Origin: Microbispora sp. H11081
GTDB taxonomy: Bacteria > Actinomycetota > Actinomycetes > Streptosporangiales > Streptosporangiaceae
Length of the DNA stretch: 64,000 nucleotides
Assembly (NCBI RefSeq): GCF_012999535.1
Contig: NZ_JABBWV010000012.1
Location: 124,001 to 188,000 of the forward strand
Reading direction: 5' to 3'
The position numbers were made by a program, and so were the translations under genes. This document shows, one piece after another, positions 9,004 to 17,655 of this stretch. The notes beneath the pieces are model-generated. The model was not told where the DNA came from and did not search any database. It saw only the letters and a list, made by a program, of their open reading frames with translations. The stretch's first letter is position 1; each line of letters opens with the position of its first letter.

Positions 9004-9456
9004 TCATTCGCCGGGCCGCAGGGCGCGCGCGCAGAGGGTGAGGCCCTCCCTGAGGGTCTCGTGCGTCGCGTCGTCGACCTTCTCCAGCATGACCGTCTCG
9101 ATGGCGTCGAGGGAGCTGTCGCAGCGCCGGAGCACGGACGCCCCCTCCGCGGTGAGCCGGGCGCACAACACCCGGCCGCCGTCCGGGTGCGGGTCGCGGC
9201 GGATCAGGCCGCGCCGTTCCAGGTCGCGGATGACGAGGTTCATCGCCTGCGGCGTGACGAAGGCGATGCGGGCCAGCTCCGCCGACGACACCCCGTCGCG
9301 GGTGCGGAGCTCGCTGAGCGCCATGTACTCCGTCGTGGTGACTCCGTGGCGGGCGAGCGCGTCGTCCAGACGGGCGCGGATGCGGCGCTCCAGGCGGAAC
9401 ACCAGATAGCTCAGGCGCGCCGCGGGTGCGGCGGAACGGGTGCGGCGGGCGGTCAC
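9004..9456 (-). CDS. MarR-family transcriptional regulator
   Basis: DNA-binding protein of 150 residues with the winged helix-turn-helix of MarR proteins (residues about 45-105, including SSAELARIAFVTPQAMNLVIRDLERRGLI). Dimerisation helices flank it. It is convergent with the aguA operon and divergent from the CE1-CBM2 esterase gene. GTG 9456 lacks a Shine-Dalgarno sequence. A TATGGT hexamer ends 6 nt before it, so the mRNA may be leaderless. Palindromes at 9503-9531 are probable binding sites, implying autoregulation and possibly control of the neighbouring esterase. The ligand is unknown. Confidence 0.88.
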   Translation of the reverse strand: MTARRTRSAAPAARLSYLVFRLERRIRARLDDALARHGVTTTEYMALSELRTRDGVSSAELARIAFVTPQAMNLVIRDLERRGLIRRDPHPDGGRVLCARLTAEGASVLRRCDSSLDAIETVMLEKVDDATHETLREGLTLCARALRPGE

Positions 9457-9462
9457 CGGACG

Positions 9463-9491
9463 ACCATACCGTGTGATCGTCTCGATGTAAG
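9463..9491 (-). promoter_or_regulatory. candidate leaderless promoter of the marR gene
   Basis: Read on the minus strand, CTTACA (9491-9486), a 17-nt spacer and TATGGT (9468-9463). Transcription would begin about 7 nt later, at the GTG start codon 9456. The -35 part overlaps an imperfect GAAAnTTTC palindrome (9487-9495). Confidence 0.4.
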
Positions 9492-9502
9492 TTTCGCAGT
9501 CG

Positions 9503-9531
9503 TATCAAGTTGCTTGATAGCAAGTAGCTTG
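9503..9531. promoter_or_regulatory. overlapping palindromic operators, probable MarR sites
   Basis: TATCAAG-ttg-CTTGATA (9503-9519) is a perfect inverted repeat. It overlaps CTTG-atag-CAAG (9513-9524) and CAAG-tag-CTTG (9521-9531), making three nested dyads in 29 bp. The block lies between the divergent marR and esterase genes, upstream of the marR -35 element. Confidence 0.7.
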
Positions 9532-9579
9532 ATATGCAGCGCGGATGCGCGGCCGGCCTGCGGGCCATTCTCCTGCTCC

Positions 9580-9608
9580 TTGACCTCCGGCGGCCCCGCT
9601 CATATACC
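9580..9608 (+). promoter_or_regulatory. sigma-70-like promoter of the CE1-CBM2 gene
   Basis: TTGACC (9580-9585), exactly 17 nt, then TATACC (9603-9608). The expected transcript would have a leader of about 32 nt carrying GAGGAGGAG just before ATG 9647. Confidence 0.6.
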
Positions 9609-9646
9609 GGCTGGCGTCAGTAGTCGCGAATAACGAGGAGGAGCGG

Positions 9647-11083
9647 ATGAGGCGATTGCTCGCGGCGCTCGCCGGCGCCTGCGCGGCGGTTCTGGGCGCC
9701 GCCACGGTACTGGTCTCGGTGCTGGTGCCCGCGCACCCCGCCGCCGCGGCCACGTTGACCGAGGTGACCAACTTCGGCGCCAACCCCGGCAACCTGCGGA
9801 TGCACCTGTACGTCCCGAACAACGTCCAGCAGAACCCCGGCATCGTGCTGGCCATGCACACGTGCGGCGGCTCGGGGCCGGGCTTCTACTCGTCCACCGA
9901 GTTCGCGTCGCTCGCCGATCGATACGGCTTCATCGTCATCTACCCGTCGGCGTCGAAGAAGATGAACTGCTTCGACAACTGGTCGGAGGCGTCGAAGGTG
10001 CGCGGCGGCCAGACCGACCCCGTGTCGCTAATGTCGATGGTTAACTGGGTCCGGCAGCAGTACAACGGTGACGCGAACCGGGTGTTCGCCACCGGCGCGT
10101 CCTCGGGCGCCATGATGACCAACGCCATGCTCGCCCTGTATCCCGAGGTGTTCAAGGCCGGGGCGGCGTTCATGGGCGTGCCGTTCACGTGCTTCCCCAA
10201 CGAGGCGGCCTACAACCCGGCGGGCAACTCCGCCCCGTGCGTGGGCAAGAGCGCGCAGCAGTGGGGCGACGCGGTGCGCGGCGCGAACCCCGGCTACCAG
10301 GGGCCGTGGCCGCGGATGCAGCTCTGGCACGGGACGGCCGACAACGTCGTCGCGTACTCCGAGCTGGAGGAGGAGGTCAAGCAGTGGACGAACGTGCACG
10401 GCATGAGCCAGACGCCGACCGCGACGGACACGCCGCAGTCCGGGTGGAACCGCCGCCGCTGGATTGACGGCTCGGGGACGGTGAAGGTCGAGGCCTACAC
10501 CATCCAGGGCGCGGGTCACAGCCTTCCCATGGGCGGCATGGCCGCCGTCGCCATCCAGTTCTTCGGCCTCAACGCCAGCGCCAGCCCGAGCCCGAGCCCG
10601 AGCCCGAGCCCCAGTGCCAGCCCGAGCCCGAGCCCGAGCCCGAGCCCCAGTGCCAGCCCGAGCCCGAGCCCGAGCCCGTCCGCGAGTCCTTCGGCGTCGC
10701 CCAGCCCGTCGCCGTCCCCGAGCCCGTCCGCGAGCCCGTCCGCGAGCCCGTCGAACCCGCAGCAGGGCGCGTGCCGGATCACCTACAGGCCCAACACCTG
10801 GAACAACGGGTTCACCGCCGAGGTGACGATCACCAACACCGGCGCCGCTCCCGTCAACGGCTGGACCGTCACCTGGGCGTGGTCCGGTAACCAGCAGGTC
10901 GTCAACGCGTGGAACGCCACCGTGACCCAGTCTGGGACGCAGGTCGTCGCGCGCAACGTCTCCTACAACCCCGCCATCCCCGCCGGAGGCAGCACGAACT
11001 TCGGCTTCCAGGGGACCTACAGCGGCACCAACGGCACACCGGCCGGCTTCGCCCTCAACGGCACGGCCTGCACGATCGGCTGA
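9647..11083 (+). CDS. secreted CE1-type esterase (PHB-depolymerase-like) with CBM2
   Basis: Secreted alpha/beta-hydrolase, 478 residues. A signal peptide covers about residues 1-36. The catalytic domain spans roughly 37-305 with nucleophile Ser152 in GASSG, an Asp in the GTADN segment and a His in GAGHSLP. It is followed by a Pro-Ser linker and a C-terminal CBM2 (about 375-478) with the Trp residues used for flat binding to cellulose or xylan. Such proteins are annotated both as short-chain PHB depolymerases and as acetyl-xylan/feruloyl esterases; a CBM2 argues for plant cell-wall substrate. A strong ribosome site precedes ATG 9647. A paralogous domain starts the CE1-GH10-CBM2 protein at 52927. 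Confidence 0.9.
   Translation: MRRLLAALAGACAAVLGAATVLVSVLVPAHPAAAATLTEVTNFGANPGNLRMHLYVPNNVQQNPGIVLAMHTCGGSGPGFYSSTEFASLADRYGFIVIYPSASKKMNCFDNWSEASKVRGGQTDPVSLMSMVNWVRQQYNGDANRVFATGASSGAMMTNAMLALYPEVFKAGAAFMGVPFTCFPNEAAYNPAGNSAPCVGKSAQQWGDAVRGANPGYQGPWPRMQLWHGTADNVVAYSELEEEVKQWTNVHGMSQTPTATDTPQSGWNRRRWIDGSGTVKVEAYTIQGAGHSLPMGGMAAVAIQFFGLNASASPSPSPSPSPSASPSPSPSPSPSASPSPSPSPSASPSASPSPSPSPSPSASPSASPSNPQQGACRITYRPNTWNNGFTAEVTITNTGAAPVNGWTVTWAWSGNQQVVNAWNATVTQSGTQVVARNVSYNPAIPAGGSTNFGFQGTYSGTNGTPAGFALNGTACTIG
10577..10755 (+). repeat. Pro-Ser linker hexanucleotide repeats
   Basis: Low-complexity GAGCCC/AGCCCG repeats encoding (PS)n with Ala-Ser interruptions. This is the flexible linker between the CE1 domain and CBM2, not a mobile or CRISPR repeat. 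Confidence 0.95.
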
Positions 11084-11094
11084 CCGTGCCCGGC

Positions 11095-11119
11095 GCCCCC
11101 GGCCCGTGCCGCCGGGGGC
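11095..11119 (+). terminator. stem-loop terminator after the CE1-CBM2 gene
   Basis: GCCCCCGG (11095-11102) pairs with CCGGGGGC (11112-11119) around a 9-nt loop, 12 nt after the stop codon. No T-tract follows, as is common in high-GC actinobacteria. Confidence 0.65.
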
Positions 11120-11178
11120 ACCGTTGGGGCACGGTCCGGGGCGCAGTCGGGGGCGCCGTCCGACCCGCCGGGGGCGGG

Positions 11179-12012
11179 TCAGACGGCCAGCGTGTCCAGG
11201 ACGGCGGCGGCCAGCGCGGCGGCGGGCAGCTCGTACCGCTGCGCGAGGGTCTGGAAGGTCCGCTCGGCCTGGATCGCCGGCCAGTCCACGGGCAGCAGCT
11301 CGGCCGGCAGGTGCGGATCCTGCCGGACGAGCTGCAGCCAGTCGGTGTGCAGCAGCAACTGCCGCGCGAGGTCGTCCGGCGCGCCGGGAAGCGGCCGTGG
11401 GACGTCCCACTGGGAGAGGAACGCCCGGTGGCGCGCGGCGATCTGCTCGACGTCGAACGCCTTGCCGACCAGGTCGGCCGCCTCGGTCGGCGTGGACGCC
11501 CTGGCCGTCAGCACGGTCACGTGATCGCCGAGGTCCAGGGAGGCGAGGACGCCGGTGACGTCCTTGGCGCCAGGCGCGATCCACACCCCGCTCTGCAGCA
11601 GGCCGAACCCGTGCCACACGAGCCGGGAGCGAAGGTCGTGCCGGGTGCTGCGGCGGCTGTCCGGGATGGAGAACCCGACGACCGTCCAGGTGCCGTCCCA
11701 GTCGCGGTTCACCGCGCCGGTCTCCCACACCCTCCTGCGCCCGTCCTCCAGGACCTCCACGGCATGGGGGGTCAGACCGAAATACACCTTTCGTCCGTCC
11801 CGATGCCGGGTCAGTAGATTCCTCTTCGCCATCCGGGCGAGCGTCGACCGTACGGCCTCCTCGGAGACGCCGAGACGGGCGAAGACGTCGATGACGCTCC
11901 CGGAGTAGACGGCGACGTCGCGATGCAGCACGTAGATCCCGAGGAAGCTGAACATCAGGGACTGCGGGCGCGGGGTTGGCGCCGTCTGGTCGTCTTCGCC
12001 GCCGTGTGTCAC
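11179..12012 (-). CDS. PaaX-family transcriptional repressor
   Basis: Regulator of 277 residues with the PaaX domain order: N-terminal winged helix (about 15-85, with EEAVRSTLARMAKRNLL), a central ferredoxin-like effector region and a C-terminal helical domain. PaaX proteins repress acyl-CoA-dependent catabolic genes and are released by a CoA thioester such as phenylacetyl-CoA. GTG 12012 is preferred since conserved sequence begins soon after; an upstream in-frame ATG at 12042 would add ten residues. It is divergent from the SDR/MaoC/ligase island, so it most likely represses that island. No paa genes are nearby, so the effector is probably another CoA ester (inference). Confidence 0.85.
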   Translation of the reverse strand: MTHGGEDDQTAPTPRPQSLMFSFLGIYVLHRDVAVYSGSVIDVFARLGVSEEAVRSTLARMAKRNLLTRHRDGRKVYFGLTPHAVEVLEDGRRRVWETGAVNRDWDGTWTVVGFSIPDSRRSTRHDLRSRLVWHGFGLLQSGVWIAPGAKDVTGVLASLDLGDHVTVLTARASTPTEAADLVGKAFDVEQIAARHRAFLSQWDVPRPLPGAPDDLARQLLLHTDWLQLVRQDPHLPAELLPVDWPAIQAERTFQTLAQRYELPAAALAAAVLDTLAV

Positions 12013-12050
12013 AGCAGAAGGGTAGACCGTTCCCAACGTCATGCACATCA

Positions 12051-12080
12051 TTGACGCCCGTCAGAAAGGTGCCATACGTT
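12051..12080 (+). promoter_or_regulatory. candidate promoter with palindrome upstream of the SDR gene
   Basis: TTGACG (12051-12056) is followed after 18 nt by TACGTT (12075-12080). The -35 lies inside a 12-bp palindrome, TGACG-cc-CGTCA (12052-12063), a possible operator for the divergent PaaX-type regulator. Confidence 0.4.
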
Positions 12081-12113
12081 CGATCTGCACGCTGTCGGGC
12101 GAAGGGCGAGGCA

Positions 12114-13028
12114 ATGGATCTGTCGGGGAAGGTCGCCGTTGTCACCGGTGCGGGGCGGGGCCTCGGCCGCGCGTACGCCGAGGCGCTGGCCGCGGCGGGA
12201 GCCGCGGTGATCGTGAACGACGTGGACGGCGAGTCGGCCGAGGAGGTCGTCGAGGCCATCACCGCCGGGGGCGGCGCCGCGCGGAGCGTCGTCGCGCCGG
12301 TCGGGACCGCCGAGGTGGCCGAGCGGCTGGTCGATCGCGCGGTGAAGGAGTTCGGCCGCCTGGACGTGATGGTGACGAACGCGGGGATCCTGCGGGACCG
12401 GGTGCTGTGGAAGATGTCGGACGACGACTTCGACGCGGTGATCGGGGTGCATCTGCGCGGGACGTTCACGTGCGGCAGGGCGGCGGCGGTGCGGATGCGT
12501 GAGCAGGGGAGCGGAGGCCGGCTGATCCTGGTGTCCTCGCCCGCGGGGCAGCGGGGCAATTTCGGGCAGACGAACTACGCGGCGGCCAAGGCCGGTGTGG
12601 TGGCGATGGCCAGGACGTGGGCGCTGGAACTGGCACGGGCGAAGATCACGGTCAACGCGGTGGTTCCGGTGGCGGCGACGGAGATGACGAAGACGATCCC
12701 GGCCTTCGCGCCGTTGATCGAGGAGGCGGAGCGGACCGGTGGGGCGTTGCCCCGATGGCTGCGCAGGGACGAAGGGCTGGGGACGGTCGAGGACGTCGCG
12801 GGACTGGTCGTGTTCCTCGCCTCGGACGCCGCGGCCGGGGTGACGGGCCAGGCGATCGGGATCGGGGGCGATCGGCTCGCGCTGTGGTCGCACCCGCGGG
12901 AGAAGGCCGTCGCGTTCGCCGAAGGCGGCTGGACGGCCGAGGCCCTCGCGGCCTCCTGGCACACGGGTGTCGGCGCCGTCCCCGAGACGTACGGCATACC
13001 CGCGCCCGTCGTCCCGGAGGCCGGGTGA
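12114..13028 (+). CDS. SDR-family dehydrogenase ((3R)-hydroxyacyl-CoA dehydrogenase-like)
   Basis: NAD(P)-dependent oxidoreductase of 304 residues. The Rossmann glycine motif is TGAGRGLG (about 11-18), NAG follows at about 85, and the catalytic Ser-Tyr-Lys set is seen in LVSSPAG and NYAAAKAG. The roughly 50-residue C-terminal tail beyond the usual SDR end resembles the dehydrogenase part of peroxisomal multifunctional beta-oxidation enzymes. ATG 12114 is chosen as the Rossmann strand begins right after. It is the first gene transcribed away from PaaX and is followed by a MaoC-type hydratase, its natural partner in R-specific beta-oxidation. Confidence 0.88.
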   Translation: MDLSGKVAVVTGAGRGLGRAYAEALAAAGAAVIVNDVDGESAEEVVEAITAGGGAARSVVAPVGTAEVAERLVDRAVKEFGRLDVMVTNAGILRDRVLWKMSDDDFDAVIGVHLRGTFTCGRAAAVRMREQGSGGRLILVSSPAGQRGNFGQTNYAAAKAGVVAMARTWALELARAKITVNAVVPVAATEMTKTIPAFAPLIEEAERTGGALPRWLRRDEGLGTVEDVAGLVVFLASDAAAGVTGQAIGIGGDRLALWSHPREKAVAFAEGGWTAEALAASWHTGVGAVPETYGIPAPVVPEAG

Positions 13029-13171
13029 GCCGGGGACCCGGTCGCGATCGGCGGGAGCGCGCACGAGTGGGCGGGCGCGGGGCCGTCCGGCACGTCCGGC
13101 CGCCCGAAGACCTGGAAGGACAACGCCGTACGCCCGCTCGGGCCCGGCACGCGGGAGAGGACGACCGAGGC

Positions 13172-13630
13172 ATGACCACGACGGTGCACGGGCTCGACGA
13201 GATCAAGGCGCTGGCCGGCAAGGATCTCGGGCACAGCGGCTGGCTGGAGATCACCCAGGACCGGGTGAACACCTTCGCCGACGCCACCGGTGACCACCAG
13301 TGGATCCACGTGGACCCCGGCAGGGCCGCCGGCGGCCCGTTCGGCGGCACGATCGCCCACGGATATCTGACCCTGTCCCTGGTCATCCCGCTGTTCAACG
13401 AACTGCTCGACATCCAGGGCGTGACGATGAGCGTCAACTACGGCCTGGACAGGGTGCGCTTCCCCAGCCCGGTCAAGGTGGGCGCCAGGATCCGGCTGGG
13501 CGCGACCGTCGTCTCGGTCGAGGACGTCCCCGGCGGTGGCGTGCAGATGCATCTCGACTTCACCGTCGAGACCGAGGGCTCCGCCAAGCCCGCCTGCGTG
13601 GCCCGCGCCATCTACCGGCACTACGCCTGA
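13172..13630 (+). CDS. MaoC-family (R)-enoyl-CoA hydratase
   Basis: Hot-dog-fold hydratase of 152 residues. The catalytic Asp/His pair is in [15 protein letters not shown], followed by [17 protein letters not shown], the standard MaoC motif. It would hydrate an enoyl-CoA to an (R)-3-hydroxyacyl-CoA, the substrate of the SDR encoded just upstream. ATG 13172 is preceded by GGGAGAGGA. The gap to the SDR is 143 nt with no gene. Such short single-domain forms are common in Actinobacteria and are also found in polyketide and steroid catabolic loci. Confidence 0.9.
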   Translation: MTTTVHGLDEIKALAGKDLGHSGWLEITQDRVNTFADATGDHQWIHVDPGRAAGGPFGGTIAHGYLTLSLVIPLFNELLDIQGVTMSVNYGLDRVRFPSPVKVGARIRLGATVVSVEDVPGGGVQMHLDFTVETEGSAKPACVARAIYRHYA

Positions 13631-13697
13631 CCACGGCTCCCGTCCGACCCCCCGGGCCGCCGGGTTCGCTCAGGAGGCCGCAGGGAAGGGATCGGTC

Positions 13698-14642
13698 ATG
13701 AGCGTGCCAAGGGGGCCTGTCGACTCCTCCCGGGTTCCGCGGTTCGCCGGTCCTGCCACGTTCGCGCGGCTGCCGCGCCTGGACGAGGTCGGGCGGGCGG
13801 ACGTCGCGGTGGTGGGCGTGCCGTTCGACAGCGGGGTCTCCTACCGTCCCGGCGCCAGGTTCGGCCCCTCGGCCGTCCGCGAGGCCAGCAGGCTGCTCCG
13901 GCCTTACCACCCCGGGCTGGACGTCTCGCCGTTCGCGGCGGCGCAGGTGGCGGACGCGGGCGACATCGCGTGCAACCCCTTCGACATCCGCGCGGCCGTC
14001 GAGACCATCGAGGAGGCCGCCTCGGGGCTGACGGAGAACGGCACGCGCCTGGTCACGGTCGGCGGCGACCACACGATCGCGCTGCCGCTGCTGCGGGCGG
14101 CCGCGGCGCGGCACGGCCCGGTCGCGCTGCTGCACTTCGACGCGCACCTCGACACCTGGGACACCTATTTCGGCGCCGAGTACACCCACGGCACGCCGTT
14201 CCGCCGTGCGGCCGAGGAGGGCGTCCTCGACACCGAGGCGCTCTGCCACGTCGGCATCCGCGGGCCGTTGTACGCCAAGCAGGACTTGGAGGAAGACCGG
14301 CGGCTGGGCTTCGGCATCGTGACCAGCGCGGACGTGATGCGCAGGGGCGTCGACGAGGTCGCCGACGCGCTGCGCGCGCGGATAGGCGGCCGCCCGCTCT
14401 ACGTCTCGGTCGACATCGACGTGCTCGATCCGGCGCACGCGCCCGGCACGGGCACCCCCGAGGCCGGGGGCCTGACCAGCAGGGAATTGCTGGAGATCCT
14501 GCGCGGCCTGGCCGGGTGCGACCTCGTCGGCGCTGACGTCGTGGAGGTCTCCCCGCCGTACGACCACGCCGAGATCACCTCGATCGCCGCCTCCCACGTG
14601 GCCTACGACCTGATCGGCCTGCTCGCGCTCACGGAGCGGTGA
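13698..14642 (+). CDS. agmatinase/guanidino-acid ureohydrolase
   Basis: Binuclear Mn-dependent hydrolase of the arginase/agmatinase family, 314 residues, releasing urea from a guanidino substrate. Metal ligands are visible: [19 protein letters not shown] and SVDIDVLDP, with the substrate segment [19 protein letters not shown] precedes ATG 13698. Agmatinase, guanidinobutyrase and guanidinopropionase cannot be separated by motif alone. Its place between MaoC and an MHS transporter in a CoA-ester catabolic island is unusual and suggests a guanidino-carboxylate substrate rather than polyamine synthesis (inference). Confidence 0.88.
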   Translation: MSVPRGPVDSSRVPRFAGPATFARLPRLDEVGRADVAVVGVPFDSGVSYRPGARFGPSAVREASRLLRPYHPGLDVSPFAAAQVADAGDIACNPFDIRAAVETIEEAASGLTENGTRLVTVGGDHTIALPLLRAAAARHGPVALLHFDAHLDTWDTYFGAEYTHGTPFRRAAEEGVLDTEALCHVGIRGPLYAKQDLEEDRRLGFGIVTSADVMRRGVDEVADALRARIGGRPLYVSVDIDVLDPAHAPGTGTPEAGGLTSRELLEILRGLAGCDLVGADVVEVSPPYDHAEITSIAASHVAYDLIGLLALTER

Positions 14643-14674
14643 TCCGGACGGGGAGCGCTATATTCGGCAAAGTA

Positions 14675-14703
14675 TTGACCTCCGTTAGCAATCTGCCTAA
14701 CCT
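14675..14703 (+). promoter_or_regulatory. promoter with inverted repeat upstream of the MHS transporter
   Basis: TTGACC (14675-14680), 17 nt, TAACCT (14698-14703). An inverted repeat GTTAG (14684-14688) / CTAAC (14697-14701) fills the spacer and the first bases of the -10, a typical repressor site. Confidence 0.55.
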
Positions 14704-14754
14704 CCGGACGAGAAGGCGAGCGTCTCGGCTCGCTCCCGGACGAGGAGCTCGGTC

Positions 14755-16101
14755 ATGCCGAACCTGTCAGTCGCACCCCCCAACCGGACACAGCTCCGGC
14801 GCGCGGTGACCTCCAGCTTCCTGGGCAGCGTCATCGAGTACTACGACTTCCTGCTGTACGCCACAGCCTCGGCGGTCGTGTTCAACAAGGTCTTCTTCTC
14901 CTCCCTGGACTCACTCACGGCCACCGTCGCCAGCTTCGGCACGTTCGCCACGGGATATCTGGCCAGGCCGCTCGGGGGCGTGATCTTCGGTCACTACGGC
15001 GACCGGCTGGGGCGCAAGCGCATGCTCATGCTGACCATGACGCTTATGGGTGTCGCCAGCTTCCTCATCGGCCTGCTCCCCACCTACGCGCAGATCGGCA
15101 GCCTCGCGCCCATCGCGCTGGTCGTCCTGCGGGTCCTGCAGGGCGTGGCCGTCGGCGGCGAGTGGGGCGGCGCGGTGCTCATGTCCGCCGAGCACGCGAC
15201 CAGCAGGCGCGGCCTGTGGGCCAGCTTCACCAACGCGGGAGCGCCCTTCGGCATGGTGCTCTCGACGGCGGCGCTCACCGGCACGGCCGCCCTCATGGAC
15301 GAGCAGGCGTTCCTGAGCTGGGGCTGGCGGGTGCCGTTCCTGATCAGCATCGTGCTGCTGGGGGTCGGCCTGTTCGTCCGGCTGCGGGTCGAGGAGACCC
15401 CGGTGTTCGAGGCCGCCAGGCAGCGGGTGTCCCGGGTGCCGCTGCTCGACGTGTTCCGCGACCACCCGAAGACCCTCCTGCTCGCGGTGGGCGTCGGACT
15501 GTCCGCCTTCGTGGCCCAGGGCACCCTCACCACCTACCTCATCGCGTACGGCGTGCGGGCCGGCTTCCCCAGGCCGGCGGTGCTCAACGCGCTCACGCTC
15601 TCGTCCGCCCTGGCCGTCGTGGGCATCATCGGCTGGTCGGCGCTGTCCGACCGGATAGGGCGCCGCCCGGTCGTGCTGGTGGGCGCGGTGCTCATGGCGG
15701 GGTTCGGCTTCGTGCTCTTCCCCATGGTGGACTCCGGCAGCACGGCCGTGCTCGCCGTCGCGCTCGTGCTGGGCCAGGCGATCATCCACCCCCTGATGTA
15801 CGGCCCGCTCGGGGCGTTGTACACCGAGCTGTTCGCCACCGGGAGCCGCTACACGGGCGCCTCGCTCGGCTACCAGATCGCCGGGCTCGGCGCCGGTCTG
15901 GCCCCGCTGCTGTTCGCGCAGCTCGACGCGTCGACCGGCGGGTCGACGACGACGATCTCGGTGATCGTCGCCGCGTGCTGCCTGCTGACCGTGGCCTGCG
16001 TCCTGGCGCTGCGCGAGACCCACCGGCATGATCTGACCACGGTCGCACCCGGGGCGCCGGCCGGTCAGGTCGCCGACACGGCGAAACCGTCCTCCGCCTG
16101 A
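14755..16101 (+). CDS. MFS transporter, metabolite:H+ symporter (MHS) family
   Basis: Proton symporter of 448 residues with about 12 membrane spans. The MHS signature is clear: SSFLGSVIEYYDFLLY at the N-terminus and GHYGDRLGRKRML in the loop between spans 2 and 3. MHS proteins import organic acids such as shikimate, alpha-ketoglutarate, proline/betaine or aromatic acids. It has its own promoter and is followed by an acyl-CoA ligase 12 nt later, so it probably imports the carboxylate that the ligase activates. The substrate is unknown. Confidence 0.9.
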   Translation: MPNLSVAPPNRTQLRRAVTSSFLGSVIEYYDFLLYATASAVVFNKVFFSSLDSLTATVASFGTFATGYLARPLGGVIFGHYGDRLGRKRMLMLTMTLMGVASFLIGLLPTYAQIGSLAPIALVVLRVLQGVAVGGEWGGAVLMSAEHATSRRGLWASFTNAGAPFGMVLSTAALTGTAALMDEQAFLSWGWRVPFLISIVLLGVGLFVRLRVEETPVFEAARQRVSRVPLLDVFRDHPKTLLLAVGVGLSAFVAQGTLTTYLIAYGVRAGFPRPAVLNALTLSSALAVVGIIGWSALSDRIGRRPVVLVGAVLMAGFGFVLFPMVDSGSTAVLAVALVLGQAIIHPLMYGPLGALYTELFATGSRYTGASLGYQIAGLGAGLAPLLFAQLDASTGGSTTTISVIVAACCLLTVACVLALRETHRHDLTTVAPGAPAGQVADTAKPSSA

Positions 16102-16113
16102 CGAGGGGTGCCG

Positions 16114-17655
16114 ATGCGCAACGCAGGACTGGGAGGCTGGCCGGCCCGCCGGGCCCAGATGAGCCCGGGCCGCACCGCGTTCGTGTACGGGGACAGGTCG
16201 TTCAGCTACGCGGAGGTCCACGACCGGACGACGAGACTCGCCTCGCGGCTGGGCGAGGCGGGGGTGCGGGCCGGGGACCGGGTCGCCTACCTCGGTCCCA
16301 ACCACGTCGCCTTCGCCGAGACCATGTTCGCGGCCCACCTGCTCGGCGCGATCTTCGTACCGCTGAACTTCCGGCTGGCCGCGCCCGAGATCGCGTACAT
16401 GCTGGCGGACTCGGGCGCGGCGGTCCTCGTCTACGCACCGGAATGCGCGGCCGTGGTCCGCGAGATCCCCCGGCCTCCCGCCCCGCGGACGGTCGTGGCC
16501 CTGGAGTCGCCGGCGGAGGGGGAGCGGCACTACGAGACCTGGCTGTCGCGCGGCGACCCCTCGCCGATCGACACCGCGGTGACCATCGACGAGGTCGCCC
16601 TCATCCTCTACACTTCCGGCACCACGGGACGGCCCAAGGGCGCCATGCTGACCCACGCCAACCTCGTGTGGAACTGCTTCCACATCATGATCGGCGTGGA
16701 CGTGACGAGCACGGAGGTCGCGCTGATCAGCGCCCCGCTGTTCCACGTGGCGGCCCTCAACCAGACGCTGCTGCCGACCTTCCTCAAGGGCGGCACCTCC
16801 GTCGTCATGCCGTTCTGGGACGTCGACCGGTGTTACGACCTCATCGAGAAGCACCGGGTCACCTGGATGTTCGGGGTCACCACGATGTTCGCCGCGTTCG
16901 CGCGGTCGCCGCGCTGGCCATTGGCCGACCTGTCCTCGCTGCGCACCCTCATGTCCGGGGGAGCGGCCATCCCGGTGGCGCTGATCCGCACCTACCAGGA
17001 GCGCGGCCTGGTCTTCTGCCAGGGCTACGGGATGACCGAGACCGCGCCGGGCGCGACCTTCCTGGAGGCGGGCGAGAGCGTGCGCAAGGTGGGGTCCGCC
17101 GGGGTGCCGGTCTTCTTCGCCGACGTGCGCGTGGTCCGGCCCGACCTCACCCCCGTCGAGCCGGGCGAGCCCGGCGAGGTGCTCGTCCGCGGGCCGAACG
17201 TTACCCCCGGCTACTGGGGGAACCCGGAGGCCACCGCCGCCGCGTTCACCCACGACGGCTGGTTCCGCTCCGGCGACATCGCCACCCTGGACGACGAGGG
17301 CCACCTGCACGTCGTCGACCGGGTGAAGGACATGTACATCTCCGGCGGCGAGAACGTCTATCCGGCGGAGGTCGAGAGCGCGCTCTTCGAGCACCCCGCC
17401 GTGGCCGAGGCCGCCGTGGTCGGGGTGCCGGACGAGCGGTGGGGCGAGGTCGGCCGGGCCTTCGTCGTGGCCCGCCCCGGCGCCGCCGTCACCCCGCGTG
17501 AACTGCGGGACTTCCTGCGTCCCCGGCTCGCGAAGTACAAGATCCCGGTCTACGTCGACGTCGTCGGCACGCTGCCGAAGACCGGGTCCGGCAAGATCCG
17601 CAAACCCGACCTGCGCAGGCGGCCCCTGTCCGCCGGCCCGAGGAGTGAGTCGTGA
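16114..17655 (+). CDS. acyl-CoA synthetase (AMP-forming)
   Basis: ATP-dependent ligase of 513 residues activating a carboxylic acid to its CoA thioester. The P-loop-like A3 motif is YTSGTTGRPKGAMLTH, A5 is GYGMTET, A7 is WFRSGDIA and the catalytic Lys is in TGSGKIRK near the C-terminus. ATG 16114 fits the GAGGGG ribosome site better than the upstream GTG 16108. It sits directly after the MHS importer and overlaps the Rieske oxygenase gene by GTGA. Chain length or aromatic specificity cannot be told from these motifs. Confidence 0.9.
   Translation: MRNAGLGGWPARRAQMSPGRTAFVYGDRSFSYAEVHDRTTRLASRLGEAGVRAGDRVAYLGPNHVAFAETMFAAHLLGAIFVPLNFRLAAPEIAYMLADSGAAVLVYAPECAAVVREIPRPPAPRTVVALESPAEGERHYETWLSRGDPSPIDTAVTIDEVALILYTSGTTGRPKGAMLTHANLVWNCFHIMIGVDVTSTEVALISAPLFHVAALNQTLLPTFLKGGTSVVMPFWDVDRCYDLIEKHRVTWMFGVTTMFAAFARSPRWPLADLSSLRTLMSGGAAIPVALIRTYQERGLVFCQGYGMTETAPGATFLEAGESVRKVGSAGVPVFFADVRVVRPDLTPVEPGEPGEVLVRGPNVTPGYWGNPEATAAAFTHDGWFRSGDIATLDDEGHLHVVDRVKDMYISGGENVYPAEVESALFEHPAVAEAAVVGVPDERWGEVGRAFVVARPGAAVTPRELRDFLRPRLAKYKIPVYVDVVGTLPKTGSGKIRKPDLRRRPLSAGPRSES

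Noticed and set aside
10577-10755. Regular short repeats that could suggest a CRISPR or satellite array.
   Set aside because: They are in-frame codons for a Pro-Ser linker; similar tracts occur in the two other CBM2 proteins.
10028-12559. A very long minus-strand open frame of over 800 codons.
   Set aside because: It runs opposite the CE1-CBM2 and SDR genes and through PS-linker DNA; its composition is Arg/Ala/Gly-rich shadow coding from G/C-rich third positions.
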